Notes under the pieces: generated by a model | Databases searched by the model: none | What the model saw: only the letters and a program-made list of their open reading frames with translations | Told to the model about the DNA's origin: nothing | Made by a program: the position numbers and the translations under genes | Shown here: positions 6,619 to 14,014 of the stretch, piece by piece | How the letters are laid out: every line of letters begins with the position of its first letter | Position numbering within the stretch: position 1 is the first letter of the stretch | Assembly: GCA_002503595.1 (NCBI GenBank) | Contig: DASC01000010.1 | Span: 1 to 15,506, forward strand | Origin: Candidatus Methanogaster sp. UBA203 | Lineage (GTDB): Archaea; Halobacteriota; Methanosarcinia; Methanosarcinales; Methanogasteraceae | Length of the DNA: 15,506 bases | Direction: 5' to 3'

Positions 6619-7321
6619 AACAATCTTTGTCCGGAACGGGAGTTACACCGAGAACGTGCACGTGGACAAGACGCTCACGCTCCAGGGCGAAGGCGCGGAC
6701 GTGGTGGCTGTGACCGCGGCATCGAGTACGGATCACGTCTTCGAGGTGAGTGCTGACCGGGTGAATCTCTCAGGGTTTGCGGTGCGGGGGACAACAGGCG
6801 ACTATGTGGCTGGTATTTGTCTTGTCGATGCCGATCATTGCAATATTTCGGATAACATCGTATCGAACAACAACCGTGGTATCAACCTGACTGGTTCGAG
6901 CAACAACACGATCTTTCACAATGATATTGTAAACAATTCCGTATATGACAGCAATCCGGCAAATAACGACTGGCACCACCCGGTTCTTCTCGAAGGTAAC
7001 TACTGGTCTGATTACACCGGCGTCGATGATGGCAGCGGAACCGGCAAGCATAGCATATCTGGCGATGGGATTGGGGATACCTTAATACCACATCCTGATG
7101 CCGGTTATGATGATTATCCGTGTATGGAACGGTGTAACCCGCAGCTGAAAGGCGACCTCAACCACGATGGTAAACTCACGTCCGCGGATGTCCTGATCGC
7201 ACTCGAAATCACAGTCAGCGGAAAATATCTGTTAGAGGCGGACATAGACGAAAGCGGCTACGTGAACGCGATAGACGCACGCATGATCATGCAGGCGGCG
7301 GCTGGAGTGATAGATTTGTAG
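6602..7321 (+). CDS. Beta-helix + dockerin-like C-terminal part of the C25 peptidase gene (frameshift-separated)
   Basis: The frame from about 6605 reads ADAGETIFVRNGSYTENVHVDKTL, the usual opening of a NosD-like beta-helix. It continues with rungs (HCNISDNIVSNNNRGINL, SSNNTIFHNDIVNN), the NDWHHP/EGNYWSDYTG/GDGIGD block, and a dockerin-like tail with two D-rich loops: GDLNHDGKLTSADVLIAL and ADIDESGYVNAIDARMIM, ending AAAGVIDL. The open frame extends upstream to 6527, but that part is a shadow of the peptidase frame. The ATG at 6602 is the nearest start, with no Shine-Dalgarno, and is probably not used. Removing one G at 6604-6605 gives IQSAVDADAGETIFV and fuses it to the peptidase. The dockerin would tether the enzyme to a cohesin or a surface scaffold, by analogy with known dockerins. 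Confidence 0.8.
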   Translation: MADAGETIFVRNGSYTENVHVDKTLTLQGEGADVVAVTAASSTDHVFEVSADRVNLSGFAVRGTTGDYVAGICLVDADHCNISDNIVSNNNRGINLTGSSNNTIFHNDIVNNSVYDSNPANNDWHHPVLLEGNYWSDYTGVDDGSGTGKHSISGDGIGDTLIPHPDAGYDDYPCMERCNPQLKGDLNHDGKLTSADVLIALEITVSGKYLLEADIDESGYVNAIDARMIMQAAAGVIDL

Positions 7322-7507
7322 CACGAAGGGCACAACGTCTCATTGACATCTGGATGAATCGCCATCGTTCAAAAAGTCCCGAAGGCGTATGAAGAAGCAT
7401 CGCCAATGCAAACCCCAAACACGGAGTTGTTGCGTAAGTTGTTCGCGCCGGTATCAGTGTCAATTATTGCCAGCTTGTAAAGATCAGGGCGAACAGGATA
7501 TTACCGA

Positions 7508-7819
7508 TCAATCATACTCCCGCCACGTTCTCCCGCACTTCGTGCACCTGAAGAATCTGGTCTCGCTCTCGTCTGCTGACCGCAATTGCCGCAGCCACCA
7601 GTAAGCGGTGTCGTTTCCGCATTCCTCGCACCGTGCATGTGTGGTCGGCAATCCTGTGTCTGATTGTCCTTCGAGAACTGCAATCGTCTTCTTTGCATGC
7701 CGTTCAACAGATAAAACGGATTTATCGTCTTGTTTCTCCGTTGTAAATCCACAGCGTCTGCACACCAGTGCGCCATCCTTCAACACCATCATGGTGCCGC
7801 ATTCCGGACAAAATTCCAT
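7508..7819 (-). CDS. tfs: Transcription factor S (TFIIS-like RNA cleavage factor)
   Basis: The 103-residue product has the two zinc ribbons of archaeal TFS. The N-terminal ribbon uses C4/C7/C20/C23 (FCPECGTMM...CRRCG). The C-terminal TFIIS-type ribbon uses C64/C67/C92/C95. The acidic pair D83-E84 in the RSADESET hairpin stimulates transcript cleavage in backtracked RNA polymerase. The length is normal for the family. The ATG at 7819 is chosen over upstream in-frame codons (the frame is open to 7885) because AGGAGGGTG lies just before it and the protein then begins directly at the ribbon. It is divergently transcribed from the membrane protein starting at 7967. No defect is seen. Confidence 0.93.
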   Translation of the reverse strand: MEFCPECGTMMVLKDGALVCRRCGFTTEKQDDKSVLSVERHAKKTIAVLEGQSDTGLPTTHARCEECGNDTAYWWLRQLRSADESETRFFRCTKCGRTWREYD

Positions 7820-7966
7820 AACACCCTCCTTTGCTTGCTTATATAATAAAGGTGTCTGATGGGTTGCCAGCCCCGACCCAACCATAACACTTAAGTATCT
7901 GGGAATTATACAAAGCTATCATCAAATAAATCCAATTATTAAAATCGCAGAGGACAGGTAATTGTA
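7820..7966. promoter_or_regulatory. Divergent promoter region between tfs and the PAP2-type gene
   Basis: On the tfs side there is a strong ribosome binding site (complement of 7821-7830) and an AT-rich box TTTATTATATAA (complement of 7839-7850). The box is only about 25 nt from the ATG, close for a leadered mRNA, so its role as a TATA box is uncertain. On the other side, AT-rich stretches GGAATTATACAA (about 7902-7913) and AATTATTAAAAT (about 7934-7946) precede AGAGGACAGG and the ATG at 7967. No operator-like dyad is evident. Confidence 0.35.
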
Positions 7967-8908
7967 ATGGCGTGGCAGTTGAGTGTTGTTATCATCCTTT
8001 CCACTTTGATTATGCTTGCATTCTACTTTCTGGCTTTCGTACCAGAGGAATGCCGCAGAAAGAAGCGTGGATATACAGCAAGGCAGTTGATAAACGGGTA
8101 CTGGCCCTACGTACTGTCAGCCGCCGCCGTGTATGGGCTGATGCAGGCGCAGTTTCCGATACAGCGGGAACTGAACCTGTTTGTGAACTATGACTGCACC
8201 CACTATATCGAATATATCGAAGGAGATATGGTTGCGGTTTTCCAGAGCCATGCATATCCCGCGCTCACGTATCTGATGACGTTTGTGTATCTGGTACTCT
8301 TCTCATCGGTTATGATCTTCACATTCCTTGTACTTGCATATACGGAGCAGATGAGGGCACTAAAATGGTTTTCTATCGTTTTCGTTCTCAATTATCTGAT
8401 CGCGTTCCCGTTTTACCTGCTCTTCCCGGTCAAGGTCACAGGTTACGCATTGTCTGGCATCCAGCCGCTCATGTACGAACTGCATCCGATGATCTATGAA
8501 GGCATCACCATCGTAGATCCTCTCGACAACTGTTTCCCGAGTCTTCATGCAGCACTCGTCTTCAGCGCGCTGCTGGTCATCAACACAACCGATCTTCGCA
8601 GGTACACGGCATTTCTGGCATTCACATTCCTTACAATCGTCTTTGCCACGCTATATCTCGGGGTGCACTGGGCGACAGATATTGTGGCTGGCATGATGCT
8701 CTCATTCTTCACATTCTACATCGCAAAACACTATGGCGAGCCGATCCTTAACTATATGAATAATGTTGCTGTACGGTTTGAGAAGTTGATCGGTGTTGAG
8801 GAGACTGTTGTCTGCACCGCATGTGCATGCAATATCGCGATCGTGCCGCATCTGCGATCTGTGAGATGCCCGCAGTGCGGTGCGGTGATCGAGCACAGCG
8901 TACTGTGA
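7967..8908 (+). CDS. PAP2-superfamily membrane protein (Aur1/inositolphosphotransferase-like) with C-terminal zinc ribbon
   Basis: The protein is 313 residues with about six or seven hydrophobic segments (near 3-23, 45-60, 98-125, 133-153, 196-206, 214-232, 236-252). The active-site motifs are NCFPSLHAA (H194) and LGVHWATDIVAG (H234, D238). These match motifs C2 and C3 of PAP2 phosphatases and phosphotransferases, and the NCFPSLH form is typical of the Aur1-like subgroup. The classic KxxxxxxRP motif 1 is not evident, as in that subgroup. It probably acts on a lipid-linked phosphate at the membrane, hydrolysing or transferring a headgroup; the substrate is unknown. After the last membrane helix a cytosol-type zinc ribbon follows: CTAC (C283/C286) and CPQC (C301/C304). 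The start ATG at 7967 has a weak AGAGG upstream. A lipoprotein gene follows after 47 nt. Confidence 0.8.
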   Translation: MAWQLSVVIILSTLIMLAFYFLAFVPEECRRKKRGYTARQLINGYWPYVLSAAAVYGLMQAQFPIQRELNLFVNYDCTHYIEYIEGDMVAVFQSHAYPALTYLMTFVYLVLFSSVMIFTFLVLAYTEQMRALKWFSIVFVLNYLIAFPFYLLFPVKVTGYALSGIQPLMYELHPMIYEGITIVDPLDNCFPSLHAALVFSALLVINTTDLRRYTAFLAFTFLTIVFATLYLGVHWATDIVAGMMLSFFTFYIAKHYGEPILNYMNNVAVRFEKLIGVEETVVCTACACNIAIVPHLRSVRCPQCGAVIEHSVL

Positions 8909-8955
8909 CTGTGCCGACCATAACCTTATTAACCAGAGACTCGCCAGTTCCACTA

Positions 8956-10038
8956 ATGAAGGCAATAAACATACTCTTAATCACAATCGTCGGCATCTCG
9001 CTTCTGATGGCTGGATGCGTTGATGATGAACTTACCTCCGAACAGGTTGAGCAACAGATGAGGGCACATCAGGACAGCGTGCGTGACATTAGCTACACGA
9101 TAACCATGGCAAGCAACAACGAGACCATGGTCATGGACTATGCCTACAAACATCCGAACATGATTCGGGTGGAATACAAGGAACCCTTTGAAATAGCCGG
9201 GCAGATCATGATTTCAAACGGTACACATGGGCAGATGTACGATCCTATCAGGAATTTAGTCAGAGTAGAGGCCATTCCAGAGTATGCGCAAAGAAACGCA
9301 TCCATGAATGCTCAGCTCATCGAGGAGGTTCTTGATACATGTGTAATTGTTCCGAATGGAACGGGACCCGTTCTGGGACATAGGTGTTACAGAATCACAG
9401 CAACTCCAAAAGAAACGGGCATGCGCATACCCATATTAATGGAGATGTGGTTCGATAAATGGAGCTGGATGCCGGTGAAGATCGATACATACCAGAACAA
9501 TGAACTGGCTATGAGCATGGAGTATCGGGACATAAAGCTAAATACCAATATCCCAAACAGCACATTCGAATTCGAGATACCGGAAGGCGCAACCGTCGAA
9601 TTTACGGAAGAGACGGAGACACCTGTGACTATGACCATCGAAGAGGCGCAGGCAGAGGTCTCGTTTGAGATCAAGGAGCCAGTGTATCTGCCGCCGGGTT
9701 ACGAGATGGCGAGTGTCAGGGTTGCCCCTGTTTCGGCATCCGAGGACGGCGTGATCCTTGTATACTCCAATGCTACCGATGGAAATGCTCTATCAGCACA
9801 GCTCACAGCGGTTCAACTGGTCGAAAGTGCATACAACGAATCCGCAGAGCCGATGGCGTCACCTGAAGGCGATAACGAGACGATCACGGTTGGCGACGGA
9901 TACGACTGCACGATGACGACGATGGAAACGCCATTTGGCAAGACCGTGGTGCTTCAGTGGAATGATAGTGCGTGTGATTACATGCTTGCAGGCTCGCTTG
10001 ACCGGGAAGAGATGATCAATATCATAAACTCGATCTGA
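8956..10038 (+). CDS. LolA-like / DUF4367-type lipoprotein
   Basis: The ATG at 8956 is chosen because the next residues form a lipoprotein signal peptide: MKAINILLITIVGISLLMAG then C21, giving lipobox LMAGC. The frame is open back to 8821, but that part only shadows the upstream gene. The mature 340 residues start with a LolA/LppX-like half-barrel (EQQMRAHQDSVRDISYTITM, then MRVEYKEPF-type and YDPIRNLV stretches; about 30-240, including a MWFDKWSWMPVKID strand). Residues about 245-360 look like a DUF4367-type domain (YLPPGYEMASVRV, ending GSLDREEMINIINSI). It is likely anchored on the outer face of the cytoplasmic membrane, possibly binding a lipid; this is inferred from the fold family. Spacing to the PAP2-type gene (47 nt, same strand) suggests co-transcription. 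No Shine-Dalgarno is visible. Confidence 0.75.
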   Translation: MKAINILLITIVGISLLMAGCVDDELTSEQVEQQMRAHQDSVRDISYTITMASNNETMVMDYAYKHPNMIRVEYKEPFEIAGQIMISNGTHGQMYDPIRNLVRVEAIPEYAQRNASMNAQLIEEVLDTCVIVPNGTGPVLGHRCYRITATPKETGMRIPILMEMWFDKWSWMPVKIDTYQNNELAMSMEYRDIKLNTNIPNSTFEFEIPEGATVEFTEETETPVTMTIEEAQAEVSFEIKEPVYLPPGYEMASVRVAPVSASEDGVILVYSNATDGNALSAQLTAVQLVESAYNESAEPMASPEGDNETITVGDGYDCTMTTMETPFGKTVVLQWNDSACDYMLAGSLDREEMINIINSI

Positions 10039-10172
10039 TCGGCTCAACGCCAGTGTTGGGTCGGTTCCACCGGAGGTTTATCATGACCGACACAATCAGA
10101 AAATCCAATGAAATCGCTATATCCTGTTGTGGTAAAATCGAGTCCACACAAGCGGTAAAAGTCACCGGATTT

Positions 10173-10243
<71 letters not shown>

Positions 10244-10329
10244 GTATTTCCTACTGATGTCATTTATGTCAGTCGCAGTGTTGTGCATCCAACTGATCAT
10301 TACAGAAATCGCTATATCTATAAATTTTG

Positions 10330-10391
10330 CCGCAGAGCACGCGGAGAACGCAGAGGATCGGATCGGTCTTAAAACTCTGCGATCTCTGCGG
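10330..10391. repeat. Palindromic repeat of the CGCAGAG type, with the same loop core in opposite orientation
   Basis: Outer arms are CCGCAGAG (10330-10337) and CTCTGCGG (10384-10391). Inner arms are CGCAGAG (10349-10355) and CTCTGCG (10375-10381). Again the spacing is about 9 bp. The loop holds GATCGGTCTTAAAA, matching the reverse complement of the loop at 10201-10214 (GATCGGTTTAAAAA). The two are therefore diverged members of one family. It sits just upstream of thiL and extends the thiL frame artificially to 10327. Confidence 0.8.
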
Positions 10392-10425
10392 TGATAAAAC
10401 ACTCGGATTTTTAGACAGTGCCATC

Positions 10426-11340
10426 ATGACCATCTACGAACTCGGCGAGACCGCGGTCGTCAGAGCGATCATCCGGAATCTGGATATCGAATTTGAGGAC
10501 TGTGCCGTAATCGATCTTGCAGATGCCGAATATCTGGTTGCAACCACGGATATGTTCCACCGGACGACCGATTTTCCAGAGGAGATGAGCGCATGGCAGG
10601 TCGGATGGATGTCTGCGGCAGGCACCTTAAGCGATATCGCCGCGATGGGCGCGCACCCCTGTGGACTGCTCGTATCGATCGGGCTTCCTGACCTTCCGCC
10701 GGCATTCGTGAAATCGATGATCAGGGGATTAAGTGCTTGTGCACGCGAATGCGGCACAGCTATCATCGGCGGGGACACGGATTCGCATCAGGAACTGACG
10801 ATCTCTGGAACTGCGCTTGGACGTGTGCGAAAGGATCAGATCCTCCGGAGGCGTGGCGCGCAGGTCGGTGATCTGGTCTGCGTCACAGGACACCTCGGAA
10901 CCGCAGGCGCCGGCATGAGAGCACTGGAATTGGGGCTGGCTGCGGATGATCCGGTTGCGGTAAAGAAATTATTCGAGCCGATTCCACGCATAGCCGAGGG
11001 GATATCGCTTGCAGAGTCGAAAGCGGTCACCTCGATGATGGATAACAGCGACGGGCTTTCCGTATCGCTCTATCAACTGGCAGAGGTGAATGGATGCGGG
11101 TTTACGATACATGCAGACTCGCTTCCGGTGCTGCCGGGACGGGACACTGGCCAGGATCTCGATCTGGCACTCTATGCTGGCGGGGACTTCGAGTTGCTCT
11201 TCACGGTTGCGCCGGAGAGACTTGTGGATGCCAGGAATGCGTGTGAACTAACCGTTATCGGGGAGGTGACGTCGGTGGCAGGGGGGATAACCCTTGATAG
11301 AACGAGAGAGATCGAGCGAAAAGGTTATCGATCATTATGA
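10426..11340 (+). CDS. thiL: Thiamine-monophosphate kinase
   Basis: The 304-residue protein phosphorylates thiamine monophosphate to thiamine diphosphate with ATP. It has ThiL landmarks: the N-terminal GETAVVRAI, TTDMFH (metal and substrate loop), GTLSDIAAMGAHP, IIGGDTDSHQELTISGTALG, MMDNSDGLSVSL, and YAGGDFELLFTV near the C-terminus. These belong to the AIR synthase/PurM-like ATP-binding fold. The ATG at 10426 gives the canonical family start (MTIYELGE). The 33 residues upstream in frame derive from a palindromic repeat and are excluded. No Shine-Dalgarno is seen. An ABC ATPase gene follows after 15 nt on the same strand, so an operon is likely. Confidence 0.88.
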   Translation: MTIYELGETAVVRAIIRNLDIEFEDCAVIDLADAEYLVATTDMFHRTTDFPEEMSAWQVGWMSAAGTLSDIAAMGAHPCGLLVSIGLPDLPPAFVKSMIRGLSACARECGTAIIGGDTDSHQELTISGTALGRVRKDQILRRRGAQVGDLVCVTGHLGTAGAGMRALELGLAADDPVAVKKLFEPIPRIAEGISLAESKAVTSMMDNSDGLSVSLYQLAEVNGCGFTIHADSLPVLPGRDTGQDLDLALYAGGDFELLFTVAPERLVDARNACELTVIGEVTSVAGGITLDRTREIERKGYRSL

Positions 11341-11355
11341 TGCCAAAATATAATT

Positions 11356-12138
11356 ATGCTCACGATAGCCAATGTCTCGAGGGTCTTTGAATCAGAGAGC
11401 GGACCGGTCGAAGCGCTTCGGAATATCAATCTTGAGGTCTTTGACAAGGAGTTTCTCTGCTTTATCGGCCCGTCCGGATGCGGCAAGACGACACTCCTGC
11501 GGATCGTTGCCGGGCTGGATCAACCAACCTCCGGAGAGGTGCTCCTTGAGGGCAAGACGATAAAATCGCCAGACCCGGAGCGGGGCATGGTATTTCAGGA
11601 GTATTCGCTATTTCCGTGGAGAACGATAATCGATAACATCGCTTTCGGGCTGGAGATGAAAGGGGAGCCAGCGGAGGAGCGGCGCAGAATCGCGCTGAAA
11701 TACCTGGAACTGGTCGGGCTGGAAACGTTCGAGCGCAGTTATCCGTATGAGCTTTCAGGAGGGATGCGGCAGCGGGCTGCGATTGCAAGGGCGCTTGCGA
11801 ACGATCCGAAGGTGCTCCTGATGGATGAGCCGTTCGGATCGGTCGATGCCCAGACAAGAAACTTCCTGCAAGGCGAACTGCTGCGGATATGGGGGGAAAC
11901 GCGAAAGACTGTGCTCTTCATCACACACAGCATCGATGAAGCGGTCTATCTCGCTGACCGGGTGGTCGTGTTATCTGCAAGACCCGGGCAGATCCGCGAG
12001 ATCATAAAGGTCGATCTCGAGAGACCGCGACTGAGGACGAGCGTTGAAGTGAATGTGATACGCGAGCGTCTCTTAGGCTTGCTCGGGGAAGAGCAGGCAC
12101 GGGGATGCGGCGAGACGGTATGCTGGACTGGCATCTGA
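11356..12138 (+). CDS. ABC transporter ATP-binding protein, NitT/TauT (SsuB/TauB/ThiZ-like) type
   Basis: The 260-residue ATPase has all motifs: Walker A GPSGCGKT (38-45), Q-loop at Q81 in MVFQEYSLFPWRT, signature LSGGMRQR (133-140), Walker B VLLMDE (153-158), D-loop SVDA and H191 in THSIDEAVYLADR. The FPWRT and ARPGQI segments are typical of the nitrate/sulfonate/taurine/thiamine-precursor group. It would energise import of a small solute with a partner permease and binding protein, neither of which is encoded next to it. Its position 15 nt behind thiL suggests a thiamine-precursor (ThiXYZ-like) role, which is inference. The last 20 residues (EEQARGCGETVCWTGI) look unusual for the family and may reflect a shifted end. 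Confidence 0.85.
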   Translation: MLTIANVSRVFESESGPVEALRNINLEVFDKEFLCFIGPSGCGKTTLLRIVAGLDQPTSGEVLLEGKTIKSPDPERGMVFQEYSLFPWRTIIDNIAFGLEMKGEPAEERRRIALKYLELVGLETFERSYPYELSGGMRQRAAIARALANDPKVLLMDEPFGSVDAQTRNFLQGELLRIWGETRKTVLFITHSIDEAVYLADRVVVLSARPGQIREIIKVDLERPRLRTSVEVNVIRERLLGLLGEEQARGCGETVCWTGI

Positions 12139-12147
12139 TCGAACCTG

Positions 12148-12168
12148 CTCAATAACGGTTGAGTTTTT
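12148..12168 (+). terminator. Probable terminator after the thiL-ABC unit
   Basis: CTCAA-TAACGG-TTGAG forms a 5-bp stem, immediately followed by TTTTT, 10 nt after the ABC gene stop. The stem is weak, but archaeal termination relies mainly on the T-run. Confidence 0.45.
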
Positions 12169-12558
12169 GGTAGTGGCACAATCTACGATAGTTTATCACA
12201 ACATGCAGAATAAGCAAATGTGAGAACGGGTGGCTTGATGAAATCCGCGTAATCCGCGTTAATCAGTGGCTAAAAACTTTTGTCAGCCACTGACTGCGAC
12301 AGCAGCGGCGAAGCCATTAACACAGATGAACGCTGATCACTGGTCTTTTGGTGTGTGTTTAGCGAGGCTAAAAAACCACAAGATTTCACGAGATTAACAC
12401 AAGAAGATGATGGTCTTTCTCGTGGAAATCTGTGTAATCTTGTGGTTAGCTAAATATATGCCATTAACTATCATGGATTGGTACACTGCCGAGTTTTTTG
12501 GTATTCTCACCGCAGAGAACAGAGAGCCCCCACTCCTTTTTCTCCACGTACTTCTGAC
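12169..12558. other. Gene-free stretch between convergent units, filled with dispersed palindromic repeats
   Basis: No plausible coding region is present. It contains phrases of dispersed repeats: AATCCGCGTAATCCGCGTTAA (one base short of this shown at 12242-12262), ATTAACACAGATGAACGCTGAT, a large palindrome at 12374-12447, and a partial CCGCAGAGAACAGAGAG at about 12510-12526 resembling the 10330 repeat. A stem-loop TCAGTGGCT...AGCCACTGA (9-bp stem, 13-nt loop) lies at 12263-12293. Confidence 0.6.
12374..12447. repeat. Imperfect palindromic repeat (AACCACAAGATT...AATCTTGTGGTT)
   Basis: The left arm starts AACCACAAGATTTCACGAGA (12374 onward). The right arm ends AATCTGTGTAATCTTGTGGTT (last base 12447; first base of that phrase at 12427). 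Twelve outer bases pair exactly and most of the next 18 pair with substitutions. It belongs to the 'ACAGATT/AATCTGT' class of dispersed palindromes and differs from the CACAGAG class at 10173. Confidence 0.7.
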
Positions 12559-13119
12559 TCACCGCGCGGACTTTGCAACCCGCTCGAGGCTCTGCTTCTG
12601 GTTGATCGAATAACTCCTCACATCATACGATGCAGCAGCCATGATCTCATCGGCGAGACTCGTTATCATAGATCGCTTGCTCTTGAATGCGGAACGGCGC
12701 GCCCCTTCGGCGATGAACCGTAGAGCAATATCCACTCTGCGCTGGGGCGATGTATCAACAGCCTTCGGCACAGCGATCCCACCGTATTTGAGACGGACAA
12801 CCTCCTCCCGGGGTCCTGCATTGGCGACGGCATCGACGAGAGCCTGGGCCGGGTTCTGCCCGGTCTTCTCATTGATGATATCGAATGCGGATACGACGAT
12901 GCTGTAAGCACGCTGCTTTTTACCTGTGTTCGCCGCTTTCTGCATGATCCTGTTGATCAGCCGTTCAACGATCGGTACACTGGACTTGTTGAACTGCTGA
13001 CTGCTGTGTTTTCCGCCGGTATGGAGCACGATTCTCGGACTGAGATCTACATACCTCCTGATGCCCATATCCTTAGTTTCGACCTCTGAGAGGTCCCATT
13101 TGCCAAATAACTTATCCAT
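12559..13119 (-). CDS. rps7: Small ribosomal subunit protein uS7
   Basis: The 186-residue uS7 has family landmarks: RYVDLSPRIVLHTGGKHSSQ at the N-terminal archaeal extension, VERLINRIMQKAANTGKKQRA, NPAQALVDAVANAGPREEVVRLKYGG, and the C-terminal SYSINQKQSLERVAKSAR that ends many archaeal S7 proteins. It binds 16S rRNA near the decoding head. The ATG at 13119 has GGTGATC 3-9 nt upstream; this site overlaps the uS12 stop, so the two are tightly coupled. It is the last gene of the unit here. EF-2, which normally follows in archaea, is absent. Confidence 0.96.
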   Translation of the reverse strand: MDKLFGKWDLSEVETKDMGIRRYVDLSPRIVLHTGGKHSSQQFNKSSVPIVERLINRIMQKAANTGKKQRAYSIVVSAFDIINEKTGQNPAQALVDAVANAGPREEVVRLKYGGIAVPKAVDTSPQRRVDIALRFIAEGARRSAFKSKRSMITSLADEIMAAASYDVRSYSINQKQSLERVAKSAR

Positions 13120-13123
13120 CTGA

Positions 13124-13552
13124 TCACCTGATTGGTTTCTCTCTCCGTCCGATCACCATCTCGTGAAGCGTCACGTCGTTTACAGCGGTCACCTTGAATC
13201 TGACACCAGGCAGGTCGCCCATGGAACCTGACATCATTCCGCCGATACGCTCGACCGTCACCTCGTCGTGCTCGTCGATGAAATTGATCGCGCCATCTCC
13301 CGGACAGAACGCGGTAACCTGCTTTCCATTCTTGATTAGCTGTATCCGGACGCACTTCCTTATCGCGGAATTTGGCTGCTTTGCCTCGACCCCGACCTTC
13401 TGAAGCACAATCCCTCGCCCCTGCGGAGCACCGCTGAGCGGATCTGCTTTGATATTCAGGCGGAGAGCGCGGCTGCTGTAGTTACGATCACTCCATCTGG
13501 ATTTCTTTCGGTCTTTTTGTAGTTTGCGAGCTGCATATTTTCCTTTGCCCAT
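13124..13552 (-). CDS. rps12: Small ribosomal subunit protein uS12
   Basis: The 142-residue archaeal-type uS12 starts MGKGKYAARKLQKDRKKSRW and carries the highly conserved decoding-centre loop KQPNSAIRKCVRIQLIKNGK. It ends VIGRREKPIR. It contacts the A-site codon-anticodon helix. AGGAGG stands 6 nt before the ATG (complement of 13559-13564), the strongest ribosome binding site in the cluster. Spacing is 34 nt from nusA and 4 nt to rps7. No anomaly was noticed. Confidence 0.96.
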   Translation of the reverse strand: MGKGKYAARKLQKDRKKSRWSDRNYSSRALRLNIKADPLSGAPQGRGIVLQKVGVEAKQPNSAIRKCVRIQLIKNGKQVTAFCPGDGAINFIDEHDEVTVERIGGMMSGSMGDLPGVRFKVTAVNDVTLHEMVIGRREKPIR

Positions 13553-13586
13553 GTTATTCCTCCTCTCTTGATCTCGAACTTAAACC

Positions 13587-14012
13587 TTATCTGATGATCA
13601 CGTCGTCGATGTTATGATGCCGCTGCGCGAGCATCCGCATCTTTTCGATGTTTCTGCCATCCCTGCCGATCGCAAGCCCCTTCTCGTTCGGGGGAACGTC
13701 CACATACACGATCCGCCTTCCGCCGCGCAGCACCCGTTCGACCCCAACCACCTTCGCTGGCTGCGCCGCGTTCTTCATAAACGTTTCGAGGTCGTCGGTA
13801 TACTCCACAATCTCAACTGGCTTGCCGAGGGATTTTTTGACCCTGTTGATGTGTTCGCCGTTTCTGCCGATCGCAAGCCCCATGTCGCCGGTTCTGACCA
13901 CATACAGTACCCGATCGCCTTCATCGATGCAGTCTCGTGCCGTAGCTCCTGTGAGACTCTCGAAGAGCGCGATGTACCTGACACCTTCTGTGGTAAGTCT
14001 GATCTCACCCAC
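13587..14012 (-). CDS. nusA: Archaeal NusA-like KH-domain transcription factor
   Basis: The 141-residue protein has two KH RNA-binding domains, each with the GxxG loop: GLAIGRNGEHI (residues 45-55) and GLAIGRDGRNI (112-122). Archaeal NusA lacks the bacterial N-terminal polymerase-binding and S1 domains, so this length is normal. It starts with GTG at 14012, two bases after the L30e stop, and occupies the standard archaeal position between L30e and uS12. Its role in transcription elongation or termination is inferred from the family. Confidence 0.93.
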   Translation of the reverse strand: MGEIRLTTEGVRYIALFESLTGATARDCIDEGDRVLYVVRTGDMGLAIGRNGEHINRVKKSLGKPVEIVEYTDDLETFMKNAAQPAKVVGVERVLRGGRRIVYVDVPPNEKGLAIGRDGRNIEKMRMLAQRHHNIDDVIIR

Positions 14013-14014
14013 GC

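Noticed and set aside
7389..7604. 71-codon ORF on the plus strand after the dockerin gene
   Set aside because: It overlaps tfs on the opposite strand, has no recognisable domain, and has Cys/Arg-rich composition typical of a shadow frame.
12263..12293. 9-bp stem-loop as a terminator
   Set aside because: No T-run follows the stem on either strand, and it lies within a dispersed-repeat phrase. The stem with T5 at 12148-12168 is a better terminator candidate.
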